A stretch of DNA of 64,000 bases from Canna indica (Eukaryota > Streptophyta > Magnoliopsida > Zingiberales > Cannaceae). Shown one piece after another: positions 34,820 to 46,387 of the stretch. A program made the position numbers and the translations under genes. Below the pieces are notes generated by a model. It searched no databases. It saw nothing but the letters and a program-made list of their open reading frames with translations, and was not told the origin of the DNA. Where the stretch lies: positions 21,818,001 to 21,882,000 of the forward strand of contig CP136897.1 in NCBI GenBank assembly GCA_034359265.1. The letters run 5' to 3'. The first letter of the stretch is position 1. The number at the start of each line of letters is the position of its first letter.

Positions 34820-35978
34820 TGTTGGCCTAAGATTTTCAACCTTGGTCATCATCTTGATTTTGATGATAACAAACTTATTCTAATGAGTTTATCAAGTGTT
34901 TGACCTTAGGTTGAGCGATCGATGCGCACACGAAGTTCGTCAGAAAGTTACGAAAAAATCGCGAGATTCAAGTATCGACGACTTCGGACGCGATCGAGTC
35001 AGGAGTTAGGTTTAGAACTTTGAAATGATTGTAAAATTCTTCTAAGGCATTAAGTAAACTTGATTGTAATATTATCCAAGTCAAAACTTGGAACAGAACC
35101 CGAAAACGAAGTTCACGAGATAGAAAAGGCTGATTCCCAGGTTTGGTCGCAGGGGCAGTCGATCGACCGAGCCCAAAATGCACAGAGGGCTCTGGTCACT
35201 GGGGCGATCGCTCGGTCGGTCGACCAACCTTCGACCAGGTGGCGCCAATAGGGAAAAAAACGCTCATTAAGTGCCCTAGCCGAGTGAGGGGTTATAAATA
35301 CCCCTCATAAACCTCCTCCCCAGCTTTTAAGAACTTCATTGGGCTCATCCTTAGAGATTTCAAGCCTAAAGGAGTTGACCTAAAGTCCTAATCTCCATTT
35401 TCATACTCTCAATCCCTCCTCACTTCATCAAGCTTGGTCTTCACCCAGAAATCCATACTTGAAGCCTTGAAGTACTCGGAGGAGACGCGTTGAAGCTTCA
35501 AAAAGTTTGTTTTACATTTAAGCTCCATTTATATTGTTTTCCAATTGCTTTGTATTGATTTTAAGGGTAGCTTGCAAGGTGTGCGTGTAAACACCTTGGT
35601 GTTTTGTAGATTATTGTTTTTGCTAGAGAATAGGTGTTGAAGCTCGCCTCTGGGGTTGAGGGATAAGTCCTCATTGTATTCTTAAAAAAACTATCAATCT
35701 ATAAAGTGTTAAGGTTAGAAATCTTTGGTGATGAGCCAAGGTAGTGGAGTAGGCGGTGTTGGCCGAACCACTATATAGTTCGTGTTTGCATTGCTATCTT
35801 GATTGCTTAATTTGATTCTTGCTTGTGCTCGATATAATTGTAATTGCATCTAGTCGCACTAAGAATCAAGAAACTTGAATCAGGTAGTTGAGTTGATTAA
35901 AATCGGAAAATAATTTGATTAATTATGAAAGTAGATATATACTATTCACCCCCTTCTAGTGTGGGCATTCATCCAACA
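34820..35978 (+). mobile_element. 5' LTR of a truncated copia retrotransposon
   Basis: Starts TGTTGGCCTAAG and ends ATTCATCCAACA, with a TATA box (TATAAATA, 35293-35300). Two bases after the end comes the primer-binding site at 35981. No matching 3' LTR is present in the window. Confidence 0.85.
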
Positions 35979-35980
35979 CT

Positions 35981-35992
35981 TGGTATCAGAGC
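35981..35992 (+). other. tRNA-iMet primer-binding site of the copia element
   Basis: TGGTATCAGAGC, complementary to the 3' end of plant initiator methionine tRNA, two bases beyond the LTR end. Confidence 0.9.
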
Positions 35993-36020
35993 AAGGTTGT
36001 AAGCTTAGATTTAACCATCT

Positions 36021-38501
36021 TGTAATATCCTATATATCTAATTTATTATCTTTTTCTATTGCATGTGTTTGCCAGCCTAGCAGACTAGTTCGTGGTCGAG
36101 CCGAATCGACTCATGGTCCAGAGCGAGCTTACGAGCTTAGGTGAGTAGAATATAAATTTTTGAATTTTTGAATTTTTAGGCTTGAGTAATTGAGAGTATT
36201 TAATTTGGTGTTGTGTGTACATTATTGCTAATTATGTTCATATGAGTATTTTATTAATTATTTGTGATTTACTAGAATAAGATTAATTAAATTATTTAAG
36301 TCTATCGGATTAACGGATTTTGGTTTTGGCTTAAGGTGGATGCGGATTGTGAATTAAGGGTTTAAGAGATTAGGGTTGAGAAGGGTGTATAAAAACCCCC
36401 CTCATGGCTTGTGAAATAGGAGCCACCTAAAAAGTTGAGAAAAGGAGCCAGCCCCTAGCCCCCTTTCCCTTTTCTCCTTGGAGCCGCCACCCAGAGCCAA
36501 GCCAAGCCACTGCTTTTTCTTCCTCTTCCTCTTCCTCTCTTCCTTCTTTCTCTTTGGAGCCAAGCTGCTTGCTTCCTCTCCCTCTCTTCTTTCCCCTTGG
36601 AGCTATTTTTTTGGGTTGAGCCATCGACCTTTTGAAGCCGGATTCGAGAGCCGTTGTCCGAGATTTCTTTCCTAATATTTTTCCAAATTAAGGTGAGTGG
36701 TTTTATCCCTCCTCTTCGGGTTTCCTTCGAATTCTCTTGAGCCGCCTTGACGATTCTTGATCTTGAAGATGTTTATTTTTGTTCTTAAGATTTTCTTGGT
36801 TTCTATGTCATGTTTAGATCTTAAATTTTGATCTCATATCATGGGACTTATGTTTAAATAAAGATATGTGATTTTATAATTAAATCTTGTGAATCTTGGG
36901 TGCAAACCTCATCTTGGAGTTCTAGATGTTCTTGATGCTAAAGAATTAATTTAATCTCATTGATTATTGGTTTAGGGATTCTTGATATATATGCTAGTTT
37001 TTATTGAGTAAAAATTATGAGATTGTATGCATGATTGGCTTGATTATATGAATCTATGATGTTAGAAATCTAGGGATTTAATTCTATAAAATTCGGATTT
37101 TATTTCATGTTGCGCTGGAAATTTCAGCTTTCTGAAATTTATGTGATGTTTATTGAATCTGGACTGATTTTTTATTTCTCTGTTAATATATGATTAGATA
37201 TCTAATTATAGTCGTGTAACCTATCGTTTTGACCAGAAAATATAGTTTAGAAATATAGGACATACTTTGAAGAGTAGATTCGGGGTATACACAACACTTC
37301 TGGGTAGAATAAAACCCTAAAATAAAACCCTAATTGAGATGATTTAAATTTTAATTCTATAATTAAAATTTGGTTTAAGGGTGAGCATAATCTGTTATGA
37401 ACCAACTTACAAGGTATTCATAAAATAGAACCACACGAGTTCATGACATTACGGGTCTAAGGGATAGGGGTCAGATTTGGAGTGTTGAGACGCTTCATAA
37501 TGAGGACACCCCTAGGACATCGTAGGAGAATCTTGACTTAGGTCTTGATGCGCCATATCCTTGGGAATGGCGGAGCGGCTCGATTAGGAGTCGGGGTTCG
37601 GGCTACGCCCGGATGGTTGGATGCTAAAATTTCCAACCTGCAGGATAAGTTCGGAGGGTCTTTCCCGAATATCCTAGTATGTGTTGTTGCCTTCGGCCCG
37701 ATGCACTTCCCTAGTATGTGATGTTGCCTTTGGCATGGTGGGCTTCAGCCCGATGCACTTCCCTACTATGTGTTGTTGCCTTCGGCATGGTGGGCTTTGG
37801 CCCGATGCACTTTCCTAGTATGTGCTATTGCCATCGGCATGGTGGGCTTTGGTCCGATGCACGTTTTGTGGGTGATGTTGCCTTCGGGCATGGTAGAGCT
37901 TCAACTTGAATGCACCCCTGTGAGAGTCAGATACCGTGGGCATGGATGGCCTGTCGGCCTGGTAGCTAGTCACACTTTTGTGACGTGGCTTCTTTTTAGA
38001 GAGAGAATTTATTTATGTTATCTCTGTGTTTATTTGTGAGGGTGGATAAAATCGCTCGCTGAGTTCTTTGAACTCACCCATTATCGTGTGATTTTTATTT
38101 TGCAGAGCTTGACCGGTGAGGTGGGCTGGAGCATTTGGCACAGTTGGAGGGCAGAGGAGCCATATGATCTCATAGCAGTCCTAGTTAGGGGCTGTAGTCG
38201 AGTCTGTAGTAGATTGTCATGCACTTTTATTTTGGTATTTGGAGTTGTAGTCCCGTGGAGACATTCACGTTTTATTCAGTTTTATTTATTAAAAGAATTG
38301 TTGCTCTTCGATTTATTTTCGCACTTGAGATATGTATTTAAAACCTTGTTGTTTTGAAATGAAAATTTATTTTGGTTCTTTTATTATTAAAAGTTGTTAT
38401 TTACTTGTTGTTTATGATGTTGGCATGTGCATGAGTTAGGCTGCGGGGTATAGGTACGTATACCCCGGCTGATCACGTGACCCTGCAATTGGGGCGTGAC
38501 A
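36021..38501 (+). mobile_element. Solo LTR (Ty3/gypsy-like, 2481 bp) inserted in the copia element
   Basis: Begins TGTAATATCC and ends GGGGCGTGACA, flanked by a perfect 5-bp duplication CATCT (36016-36020, 38502-38506). A TATA box (TATAAAAA, 36388-36395) and a splice-like TTTTGCAG near 38098 fit LTR-leader organisation. Four to five units of about 60 bp (TTGCCTTCGGCATGGTGGGC, CCGATGCACTT) lie at 37676-37915. No internal domain remains, so it formed by recombination between two LTRs. Length and end sequence suggest a chromovirus (Del/Tekay-type) LTR; that part is inference. Confidence 0.9.
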
Positions 38502-38950
38502 CATCTAACCTACACTTAAGGCTTCTAGTATCACACTAGGTCAAGGGTCAACTCATGCACCTCATCTTTTTGATGGAAACAATTATCCTTATTGGAAAAC
38601 TAGGATGATTATTTTCTTACAATCCCTAGGATTAGATGCTTGGAAAACTATTCATGTTGATTATAAACTACCCTCCAAGAGCTCATTTCAAAAAAAAAAA
38701 CTACCCTCCGAGAGCATGGATGACTGGTCTCAAAAAGAGATCAAATTGTGTAATTCAATAGCTGAAGCAATGAATGCATTACATTATGGTTTATCTATAA
38801 ATGAATTTAATAGAATATCATGTTGCAAATCCGCTTTTGAAATTTGACATATTTTAGAGACTACTCATGAGGGAACTTCCCAAGTTACGAAGTCTAAAAT
38901 TAATTTGCTTATGCATGATTATGAACTCTTTAAAATGCATGCACAAACGT
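38502..38950 (+). pseudogene. Copia gag (UBN2-type) fragment
   Basis: Continues the copia internal region interrupted by the solo LTR. The start of a UBN2-type gag is readable: FDGNNYPYWKTRM, FLQSLGLDAW, DWSQKEIKLCNSIAEAMNAL and finally THEGTSQVTKSKINLLMHDY. A stop follows the KSAFEI segment. The rest of gag-pol and the 3' LTR are missing, and the sequence passes into GH1 copy B at about 38960. Confidence 0.85.
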
Positions 38951-38974
38951 GAACTCTTTAAAGATTATAATAAT

Positions 38975-39203
38975 TCCAAATGTTGGGCCCTCGACCGTCT
39001 TTGAGTGTCTTGCCCTCCACCTAGTATGTTGATGACCCTATCCTGAACGTGAACCCCTTCCGGAAGGCCCCTCGGCTCAGCCCACTAGTATCCATCCACG
39101 GTTTGTTGTAGGGTGCTGCTACCTTCTTCTCTCCGATGACGACAACAGCGACGGTGCCAACGAGGAGCAACAATGCAAGGAGGGAGCTGCATAAGCTCCT
39201 CAT
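38975..39203 (-). pseudogene. GH1 beta-glucosidase first exon, copy B
   Basis: The minus-strand frame from the ATG at 39203 gives a signal peptide (MRSLCSSLLALLLLVGTV), NKPWMDTSGLSRGAFRKGFTF and SSTY followed by TAG, the same nonsense codon as in copy A. LKDGRGPNIW then follows, with the WDTFV segment deleted. It is unbroken at the CTA where CACTA-1 entered copy A. All later GH1 exons are absent; the left edge joins the copia gag fragment. Confidence 0.85.
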
Positions 39204-39460
39204 GGATAAGGAGAGCATAGAGGAGGTGGAGGAAGTGAAGAGAAGGAGCAAGTGATGTGCAAATAAACTAGAGTTTTCGTTTGTTTTAGGAGGAAGGAGT
39301 TGGGCTTTTGTGATTTTTTTCAGATTGGTGGAAACATGCGCTCTATTTAGGCACCAGTTTCATTTAGATTAATCCCCTCTTCAATTGATTAAAACTGGTA
39401 CCCTACTAAGGCGCTGGTTTCAATCCGCAGGTATTAAGTAGTTTTTTTTAGTCGATGTCT

Positions 39461-41812
39461 CACTACTAGAATTATGGTTGTCACCGACGGCTCAGACCAT
39501 GGCTGAACCGTTGGTGACGACTATCTCGGACGATGCGAATCGTGACAAAACGCCATCACTAATCTGCACGTCGCAAATAAGTTGTGATGGTCGCCCTCAA
39601 CCATCACTAATCATCAGTGACGGCCGCCCTCAGCCCGCTTGCGCTATCGCTGATTTAAACACATCAGTGATGACCCTAGGCGGCTGTCGCCGATTTAAAC
39701 ACATCAGCCACGGCTGAGAGCTATCGGTGATATTATTAGCAACCGTGATATTTGGTGCTACCCAGGCCATCAACTATTTACAATACGCTTTTCGCAACGG
39801 CGTAGTGACGGTCAGCCGTGGGTGAAGTTATATCTTGTAACTGAAAAAAAATTAAAAATTAAAAAATTCATGTATACAATGATATTTATACATTATAATC
39901 TATTTACAATCACATATTACAACCACAAAACATCATACACATCTATCAAAATATGATATATAAAGTATAAACATCTATCAAGTATCTAAGCCTCAAACGA
40001 AGGCTACCAAGTATCAAAATATAAATAAAATACAATAAACCAAAATCTCACGGTTGCGGTGGAGGCGGTGGAGTCGACAACGACCGGGTTGGGAGCGTCG
40101 ATTGGGTCGAGGAGGACAACGGTTGCGACATCATCGGTAGAAGGCTCGAGTGAGATGCAATCTTAGTGAGGAAGGCCTGCATGTTCTGCATCGTCTGTCT
40201 CAACTCGCCATTTGTGCGTCTCTGCTCCATCGCATGTCTCTGCTCCTCCACCACCTATCTCTACTCCTCTATCATCACTTTTTGTTGTGTTAGCTAGGAC
40301 TCTAAGACCGCTATCCGGCTCTGGTCCTGTGTCCACGATGTCGAGGGCCGCTCACCCGTAGCAGGAGGGTCGGTGCCCCAAGTGGCCCTAACATGGCGCA
40401 TGCATGACCACTGTCTGCAAAGCCATAAACACGGTCGTGCTCCTAGCCACCTGCGGCCTCGACCCATGCACCCGCGTCAAACTCCTCTAGCGTGCCTCCA
40501 CGCTCAATCACGATCCTTGTGTAGGTCTCCTACATGCATTTATATTTTAAATTAACGTAAATCAAATAGACATAAATACTTACCATGATGATCAAGGCCC
40601 TGCTATCAATGTAGTACCCCGCTCCTCGTCGCTGACGGTGAGTGCACTCAAACACCTGCATCAGGGAGGGGCGTTGGACGGTGCCATCCTCCGTAACTCA
40701 CGTCTTACATTAGAAAACAAATACATTAGTATCATTATACAAAATATATAATATTTTAATTAAAAGTAAGAAAATTGTACATACAATACAACGCTTCCGG
40801 CGAGACCACCGTGGACGATTTGGCCGCGAGTCCACAGTGGACGATTCCATTAATACTAATTAATTAATATTAAACTAATTTCATTAAAATAATCAATAAT
40901 AACATTAAATAACCTAAAAATAATTAAACCCTAATTAACATTAACCAAACTAATAAACAATTAATTTCTAATAATTAAGAATAAAAAATTAAAAAAATTA
41001 ATAGGGTTTAATTAAACCCTAATCATTAACGGTAGCTGACATCATTGTCACAGTAGCTGACATCATTGTCAGCTACTGTTGCATAGGTTGGGGCTGAAAT
41101 TCGGCGGCCCCAAATCCGGCGCCGACGTGTAGACGCCGACGCCCTTGTCCAGTGTCGGTTATCGGACGGTCGACGACACTGGACGGCGGGTGAAGACAAT
41201 AAAAGGGGGCGGCGGGCGAAGAAATTAAAGGGGGCGACGAGGAGATAGAGATGAATACCGGAGATGAGAAATCGAGCGGCGGAGGGTCAACGACAGAGGG
41301 TCGATGGTGGACTTGATCACCGGCGGTAGGACGACAACAGTCGGCAGCAGGCGACAGCGGCGCGGCGGTAGTAGAGAAGAAGAAGAAAAAGAAAGAAATA
41401 GGAAGGGTCAGGCACGAATGCTAGCCGTTGATGAACAATAGATTCACGTAAATAATCTCACCGTCAGCCAAATCAGCCATCTCTAAGCCGCCAGCGATGT
41501 GTTTTTTATTTTTGCGCCGCGTTCGCGCCATCAATTAATAAGTGACGGTCATTGCTAGCTGTGGCTAATTACTTACTTATATCATTGACGGTCTCTTGGC
41601 CCCCGCAAAGCCGTCGCTACTACGTTATTTTATTTCGCGCCCCGTGCGCACCATCAGCTATATGCGACGGCCTTGGACGGTCGCATGCAAATCGCTGCTA
41701 ATTTGGTTACATCACCCACGGTCGGTGCGGTCGTCAGAAAGCCGTGAATATTTTTGACGGCCCAGGCAACCGTCGATGAGCCACATGGCTGATAGCTAAT
41801 ATTCTAGTAGTG
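39461..41812 (-). mobile_element. CACTA-2: internally deleted CACTA element
   Basis: CACTACTAGAATT at 39461 and its inverted form at 41812, with flanks TCT/TTT; the empty site in copy A reads TTT, so one base of the duplication has mutated. The subterminal words are GTGACGGC/GCCGTCGC types, a diverged version of the GCAACGGC words of CACTA-1. Inside, on the minus strand, are the end of a TnpA-like gene, two units of the 26-bp array (40797-40848) and a GC-rich leader. The whole transposase gene is missing. Confidence 0.92.
40048..40720 (-). pseudogene. TnpA-like remnant in CACTA-2
   Basis: 40048-40254 encodes the Gln/Met-rich tail (RQTMQNMQAFLTKIASHSSL) and a Ser/Pro end, aligning with the last exon of the CACTA-1 TnpA-like gene. 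Decayed counterparts of the upstream part and of the preceding exon are visible to about 40700 (for example complement of GAGTGCACTCAAACACCTGC). The upstream exons are gone. Confidence 0.7.
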
Positions 41813-42569
41813 TTTGTTGGCACAATCTGATTTGGTTTAAAAGCCATGTATCAATATACTCCTTGGATGATCGACTACTTTTGATAGAATGCATGCTTGG
41901 AAAAAAATATGATCATAACATATATTATCTAATAATGCTTGTGAATGTACTTATAAGTTATTTTTTATTGTGCCTTTTCAACAAAAATATGGAGTGCCAT
42001 CCTTACCTAATTTTGGCCTTACAAAACTATAATAGCCGTGGTCCGAAATGATACCATGGTTGTTGCAACATTTTGTTGGTTCATCTAGAGAGGAGGTATG
42101 AAAGCTTGCCCTTACTACTACCATCTACTATAGAGTAAATACATTAAAAAAATATGAACTTTGGACTTTTTCCCATTTTTAGCATAAATTTTTTTCGTTA
42201 GTAAGGAAATATACGAACTATCATTCTGTTACCCCGTTTAGCACGCACCGTCATTTTTGACGAATTTGGATGATGTGTCACTTAACGGCGATGACATGAC
42301 AAGTATTTATCTTTGACTGATGCCACGTAGGATAAATAATGTCACATATACTCCATTATTAACCAAAAGATTGACCAAAAAAAATATTATTCGCCCTGCC
42401 TGCAACTGCCGCAACACGATCGTCGCCGCCATAATTTGCCGTAATAGGAGCTGCTTCCCCTTGTTTTTTTCTGATGGCCTCGACCTCCTTTCTCCTCTTC
42501 CCACCTCATGAGACCTCCTCCTCCTCCTCCTCCTCCTCCTCTATTGACCTCCCCAACTCCACCTGCTCC

Positions 42570-43015
42570 TAGGGGTGGTAATTTTATTCGCATTCGCTAA
42601 CTAAAAACCGCATCCCACCATATTCGATCCATATCTGCAAGTAAAAATACATATGGATACATATACGGATTTAGAAAATCTATATCCGCGCGGATACGGT
42701 GCAGATACGGATATGACTGTGGATTCACACCGTATCCGCACCGCCTATCCGCGTCTTTGAATTACTATTTTTCCCATATAAATTATTAATATATATAAGA
42801 GCTCTATGATAATTTCATGTCAAGATGAATTTTAAAGTATAATATATATTTGTTTTGGATCAATGAATTGGTAATTTATTGATATTTAAATTTAATATAT
42901 TTTTTAAATATTTTTTTTATTAAATACGGTGCGGATACGGATGCGCGGATATGAGGTGCGGTGCGAAAATGAATAATGCAGTATCTGCACCGTATTCGAT
43001 CCATTGCCAGCCCTA
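42570..43015. mobile_element. hAT-like MITE (cggatacg-word family)
   Basis: Starts TAGGGGTGGTAAT and ends ATTGCCAGCCCTA, with a perfect 8-bp duplication CCTGCTCC (42562-42569, 43016-43023). Both halves contain inverted, repeated GATACGG/CGGATACG words. No coding sequence. Confidence 0.88.
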
Positions 43016-43329
43016 CCTGCTCCTCCTCCTCCCCTTCCCTCCTTATTAACACTACTTGAATAATAAGCATTAGCCGTTGCTGAAAAGCATCAGCAACGGC
43101 TTGCAACGGCCCGACCCGTTGCAGAAAACTGCGTTGCTGATAACTTAGCAACATATCAGCAACGGCCCGAGCGGCCGTTGCTAATAAAAGTATCAGCAAC
43201 GGTTCTGCCACGGCCTGCAGGCCGTTATAGATACTTGCATCAGCAACGGCTCTACCGTCGTGGCAAGGCCGTTAGTGAAAGCCTGTTGCTTAGTCGTTGC
43301 TGTAGGATATCAGCAACGGCTCAGCCCAG

Positions 43330-44906
43330 AAAGTAGTATCCAAGTAACAAAGTCAATATCTAAATAAAACAATAAAATCTCACGACGACGATGGAGGATG
43401 GTCTGGATCATTATATGGCGAGGTTTGGAGTGCTTCAGTGTACACCGGCGTGGACTGACTCGAGGACGATGGATCAGATGATGACGAAGGGATGCCTGCT
43501 CCGGTATGACCTGACATGTTGCGTAGCATAGCATGGATCTACATTATAATTTGACTATGACGCTCCATCATCTCACTCCGATGCGCGACTGTCTCCTCTA
43601 GTGTCCTTATCATGTTACTCTAATCATAACTAGACCTGGAGGTGGACGGCCGCTCACTAGCGACTGGAGGGGTCGGAGCCCCAAGTGGCCCTAGCACGGC
43701 TCGCGCATGACCACTATCTGCAAATCCATATACGCGGTCGTGGTCCCAGCCACCTGCAGCCTCGACCCACGCTCCTGCGTCAAAGTCCTCGGGGGTGCCC
43801 CCGCGCTGCATCACCGTCTAAGTGTAGGTCTCCTACTCGAGTTTGATTTTTTATTTCATATTTTTCCTAAAACTTAAATTATAAATAAAAAATGAATAAT
43901 TTAAACAAATATACTTACCATAATGATTGCAGCGCGGGTGTCAATGTACTCCCCCGTCCCATGTACTCGACGGTGAGTCCGCTCAAACACCTCCATCGGG
44001 GAGGGTCGCTGGACAGTCTCGTCGTCCATCACCGTCGTCTACATTTACAAAGCAAATACATTAATTAGTACACAGAGTAACAAATAAAATATATAATTAA
44101 AAGTAAGGTATAATACTTACCATATGACTCGCGTGTAGTGCAAATGAAATAGAGCCGCTAGTGTGACGTGCTCCTCCCCCTGACATGCGGTTTCTAGCCG
44201 TAGTCCTAGAAACATCCTGCCATCGATCCGTCGACCATGAGGCTACGAGCTGATCCCATATATCCAGAGTAATCCAATCGGGGATATATCCCCGAGTCTC
44301 CGCGATGTTTGTGGTCCCAGCTCGGGCATCGCCTAAGACCGGGCCTGCCCCAGCTGATCGTTGTACCTCTATCGAGAAATAGCCTCTCACGCGGCGTAAA
44401 TGAAGGACCTCTGGTCCTTAGCCCATATATAGCGAGCCTGCAAAACAATAATATCAGTACCAATATTAATCATCATGTATATAAAAAAAATTAATACGTG
44501 CCTCAAACTTGCGTCATAGCATGTCGACGTGCTCACTGGGCACGTGAGACCACGTGGGCCATGCCCCATGCATGTATCGTTGAATTGTAGAAGATATCGT
44601 TCTGGGCACATCCTCTTGCTCGAACCTGCACAAGAAAATTGAAGTTCAATATTACATTATGATATAATGAATTTGTAATAATTCATAATACATGATATAT
44701 TATCGCTCCCCAATCACACTAATGAATCCACGTGACGCTGCGGCTGGTGGAGGCTGCCACCTGTTCGGCCCGCGTGTCCGCCTGCGTCTTGATGAGCTAG
44801 CCTTAGCAGTATCATCGACAGGAGGATCAATAGCAGGAGTAAGTGCTGGAGTTTGATCGATTGGAGACTCCGAAGCTCTCGTGCGACGATAACCACGACC
44901 AGACAT
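43330..44906 (-). pseudogene. TnpA-like gene of CACTA-3
   Basis: Exon counterparts of the CACTA-1 gene occur in order on the minus strand. The first exon starts at the ATG at 44906 (MSGRGYRRTRASESP, RGPNRWQPPP) and exon 2 lies at about 44630-44498. Exon 3 at about 44443-44125 has a frameshift near 44370 and keeps IPDWITLDIWDQLVASWSTD and NRMSGGGARHTSGS. Exon 4 is at about 44037-43922. The last exon at about 43830-43330 carries GGTPEDFDAGAWVEAAGGWD and GHARAVLGPLGAPTPP. This copy keeps the Arg codon that is TGA in CACTA-1 but is broken in exon 3. The GC donor of intron 2 (GAG|GCACGT) is conserved. Confidence 0.82.
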
Positions 44907-45241
44907 ATATGTCGAATAAACATATAATTAGATTATATATATAGTAGAGATATATTTAATAGGGTAAATACAAAAAAAAATACGAACTTTGGACATTTTT
45001 CCATTTTTAGCATAAACTTTTTCCGTTAGCAAGAAAATACATGAACTATCAATCTATTACCCTGTTTAGCATGTACCGTCATTTCTGATGGTTTTTGCTG
45101 ACCTGGACGTTAACAGCGACGATATGTCAACTTTTGTCCTACGTGGAATATTATTATATTATTTTAATCAATTTTATTATTATTATATTATTAAAAAATT
45201 TATTATTATTTCTTTGCTTCCTTCCTCCCTCCGTCATCGTG

Positions 45242-45389
45242 ATGGTCGCTGGGAACCAGGACAACGCCCAGCTCAAGCGGAAGCTCACCACTCGAGAGCT
45301 CGTCGATGAATGCAAGACCTTCTTCTTCGGTGGCCACGAGACCATTGCGCTCGCCCTCTCACGGACCCTGCTCTTGCTCGCACTGCACT
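45242..45389 (+). pseudogene. Cytochrome P450 I-helix fragment, captured
   Basis: The frame reads LKRKLTTRELVDECKTFFFG, GHETIALALS and TLLLLALH, matching the oxygen-binding I-helix region (AGHETT type) of the plant CYP72-clan group that includes CYP735A and CYP709. The A/G-G-H-E-T core is present but the following Thr is Ile. An in-frame ATG at 45242 opens it. Only about 50 residues remain; there is no haem-binding region. Confidence 0.8.
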
Positions 45390-45409
45390 CGTACTCGGCG
45401 CCCACCACG

Positions 45410-45640
45410 TATGCGACCTCCCTGAGAGCATCGTCTTCGGCGACCTTGACGCTCTCGTCTTGCGCCTCCTCCACTGAATGGCCCAAACCCTCCTCAAATT
45501 TGTCGTTGTCATCCTCAACACCTTCGAAAGCCTCAATTCGGCCATCGAGGCCGACTTCGCGACCAAGTTTTCCAAGTCTCTAACACTCGGCCCTCTGCAT
45601 CTACTCGCGCCGCCCTTCGTTCCCACGCCGCCGAATGTGC
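45410..45640 (+). pseudogene. UGT78-like flavonoid 3-O-glucosyltransferase fragment, captured
   Basis: In a frame different from the P450 piece it reads PESIVFGDLDALVLRLLH, a stop, then MAQTLLK, VVILNTFESLNSAIEADF and LTLGPLHLLAP. This matches the middle of anthocyanidin/flavonol 3-O-glucosyltransferases (the region N-terminal to the PSPG box). It is dead as an enzyme because both halves are incomplete. It joins the P450 fragment directly, so one transcript could fuse the two. Confidence 0.75.
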
Positions 45641-45789
45641 AAAGGCAGGAGAGGGAGGACATGGAGGCGGGGGATGGCGTGGTGATACCTGATCGCGTAT
45701 CACTTTACGCTCTTCCCGATCGGGTAAAAAGATACCCGATCGAGATATCTTTTTACATGATCTTCTTCCCGATCGGGTAAAGTGTTGCA

Positions 45790-46100
45790 GGAGCATCTCA
45801 CGGTAGCATACCTGATAGTGTATTTGATAAAGGTGTGCAACCTGAAGAGCATCGATGCGGCGCAGATCGAAAACATCGTTAGTGGCTGCACCAGCCTTGT
45901 GTCGGTGGACGGCGCCATCATCGCCGACGTCTTCTTCAGTTGCTACCCTGTCATTGTCTTCTCTGCTCATCAACCGCGACAGGATGCATGCCCTTTGCTC
46001 GCCGGAGGCCATCGTCGGCCACCCTACTGCTTCGGCGTCCTCCTCCTCGAGCTGCTCACCGATGTGGTGGTGCAGTGGACGACCATCGCGACGGCGATGG
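45790..46100 (+). other. Unidentified GC-rich captured segment of the inner Pack-MULE
   Basis: A plus-strand open frame includes NLKSIDAAQIENIVSGCTSL and, near its end, YCFGVLLLELLTD, which resembles a protein-kinase subdomain IX segment (YSFGVLLLELLTG). The kinase reading is only 13 residues long and may be chance. The donor of the first part is not recognised. Confidence 0.35.
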
Positions 46101-46387
46101 GGGCGAAAGAAGCAAAGAAAATAATAATAATAATAATATAATAATAATAATATTTATTAAAATAATAAAATAATATTCCACGTAAGACCAAAATTGCCAC
46201 GTCGTCGCCGTTAATGTCCAAATCAGCAAAAACCGTCAGAAATGACGGTACGTGCTAAACGGGATAACAGAATGATAGTTCGTGTATTTTCTTGCTAACG
46301 GAAAAAGTTTATGCTAAAAATGGAAAAATGTCCAAAGTTCGTATTTTTTTTGTATTTACTCTATTTAATATAAGATATACTTTACAA

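Larger units (their letters stand above)
44962..46361 (+). mobile_element. Inner Pack-MULE (1400 bp) with captured P450 and UGT fragments
   Basis: The TIRs are of the same family as the outer MULE (GGGTAAATAC ... GTATTTACTC, about 200 bp each). A perfect 9-bp duplication TATTTAATA lies at 44953-44961 and 46362-46370, inside CACTA-3. The interior is GC-rich captured exonic sequence (45240-46100) without transposase. 45690-45790 contains repeated inverted CCCGATCGGGTAAA words. Confidence 0.92.

Noticed and set aside
46010..46070. Protein-kinase fragment in the inner Pack-MULE
   Set aside because: Only about 13 residues resemble subdomain IX; too short to call.
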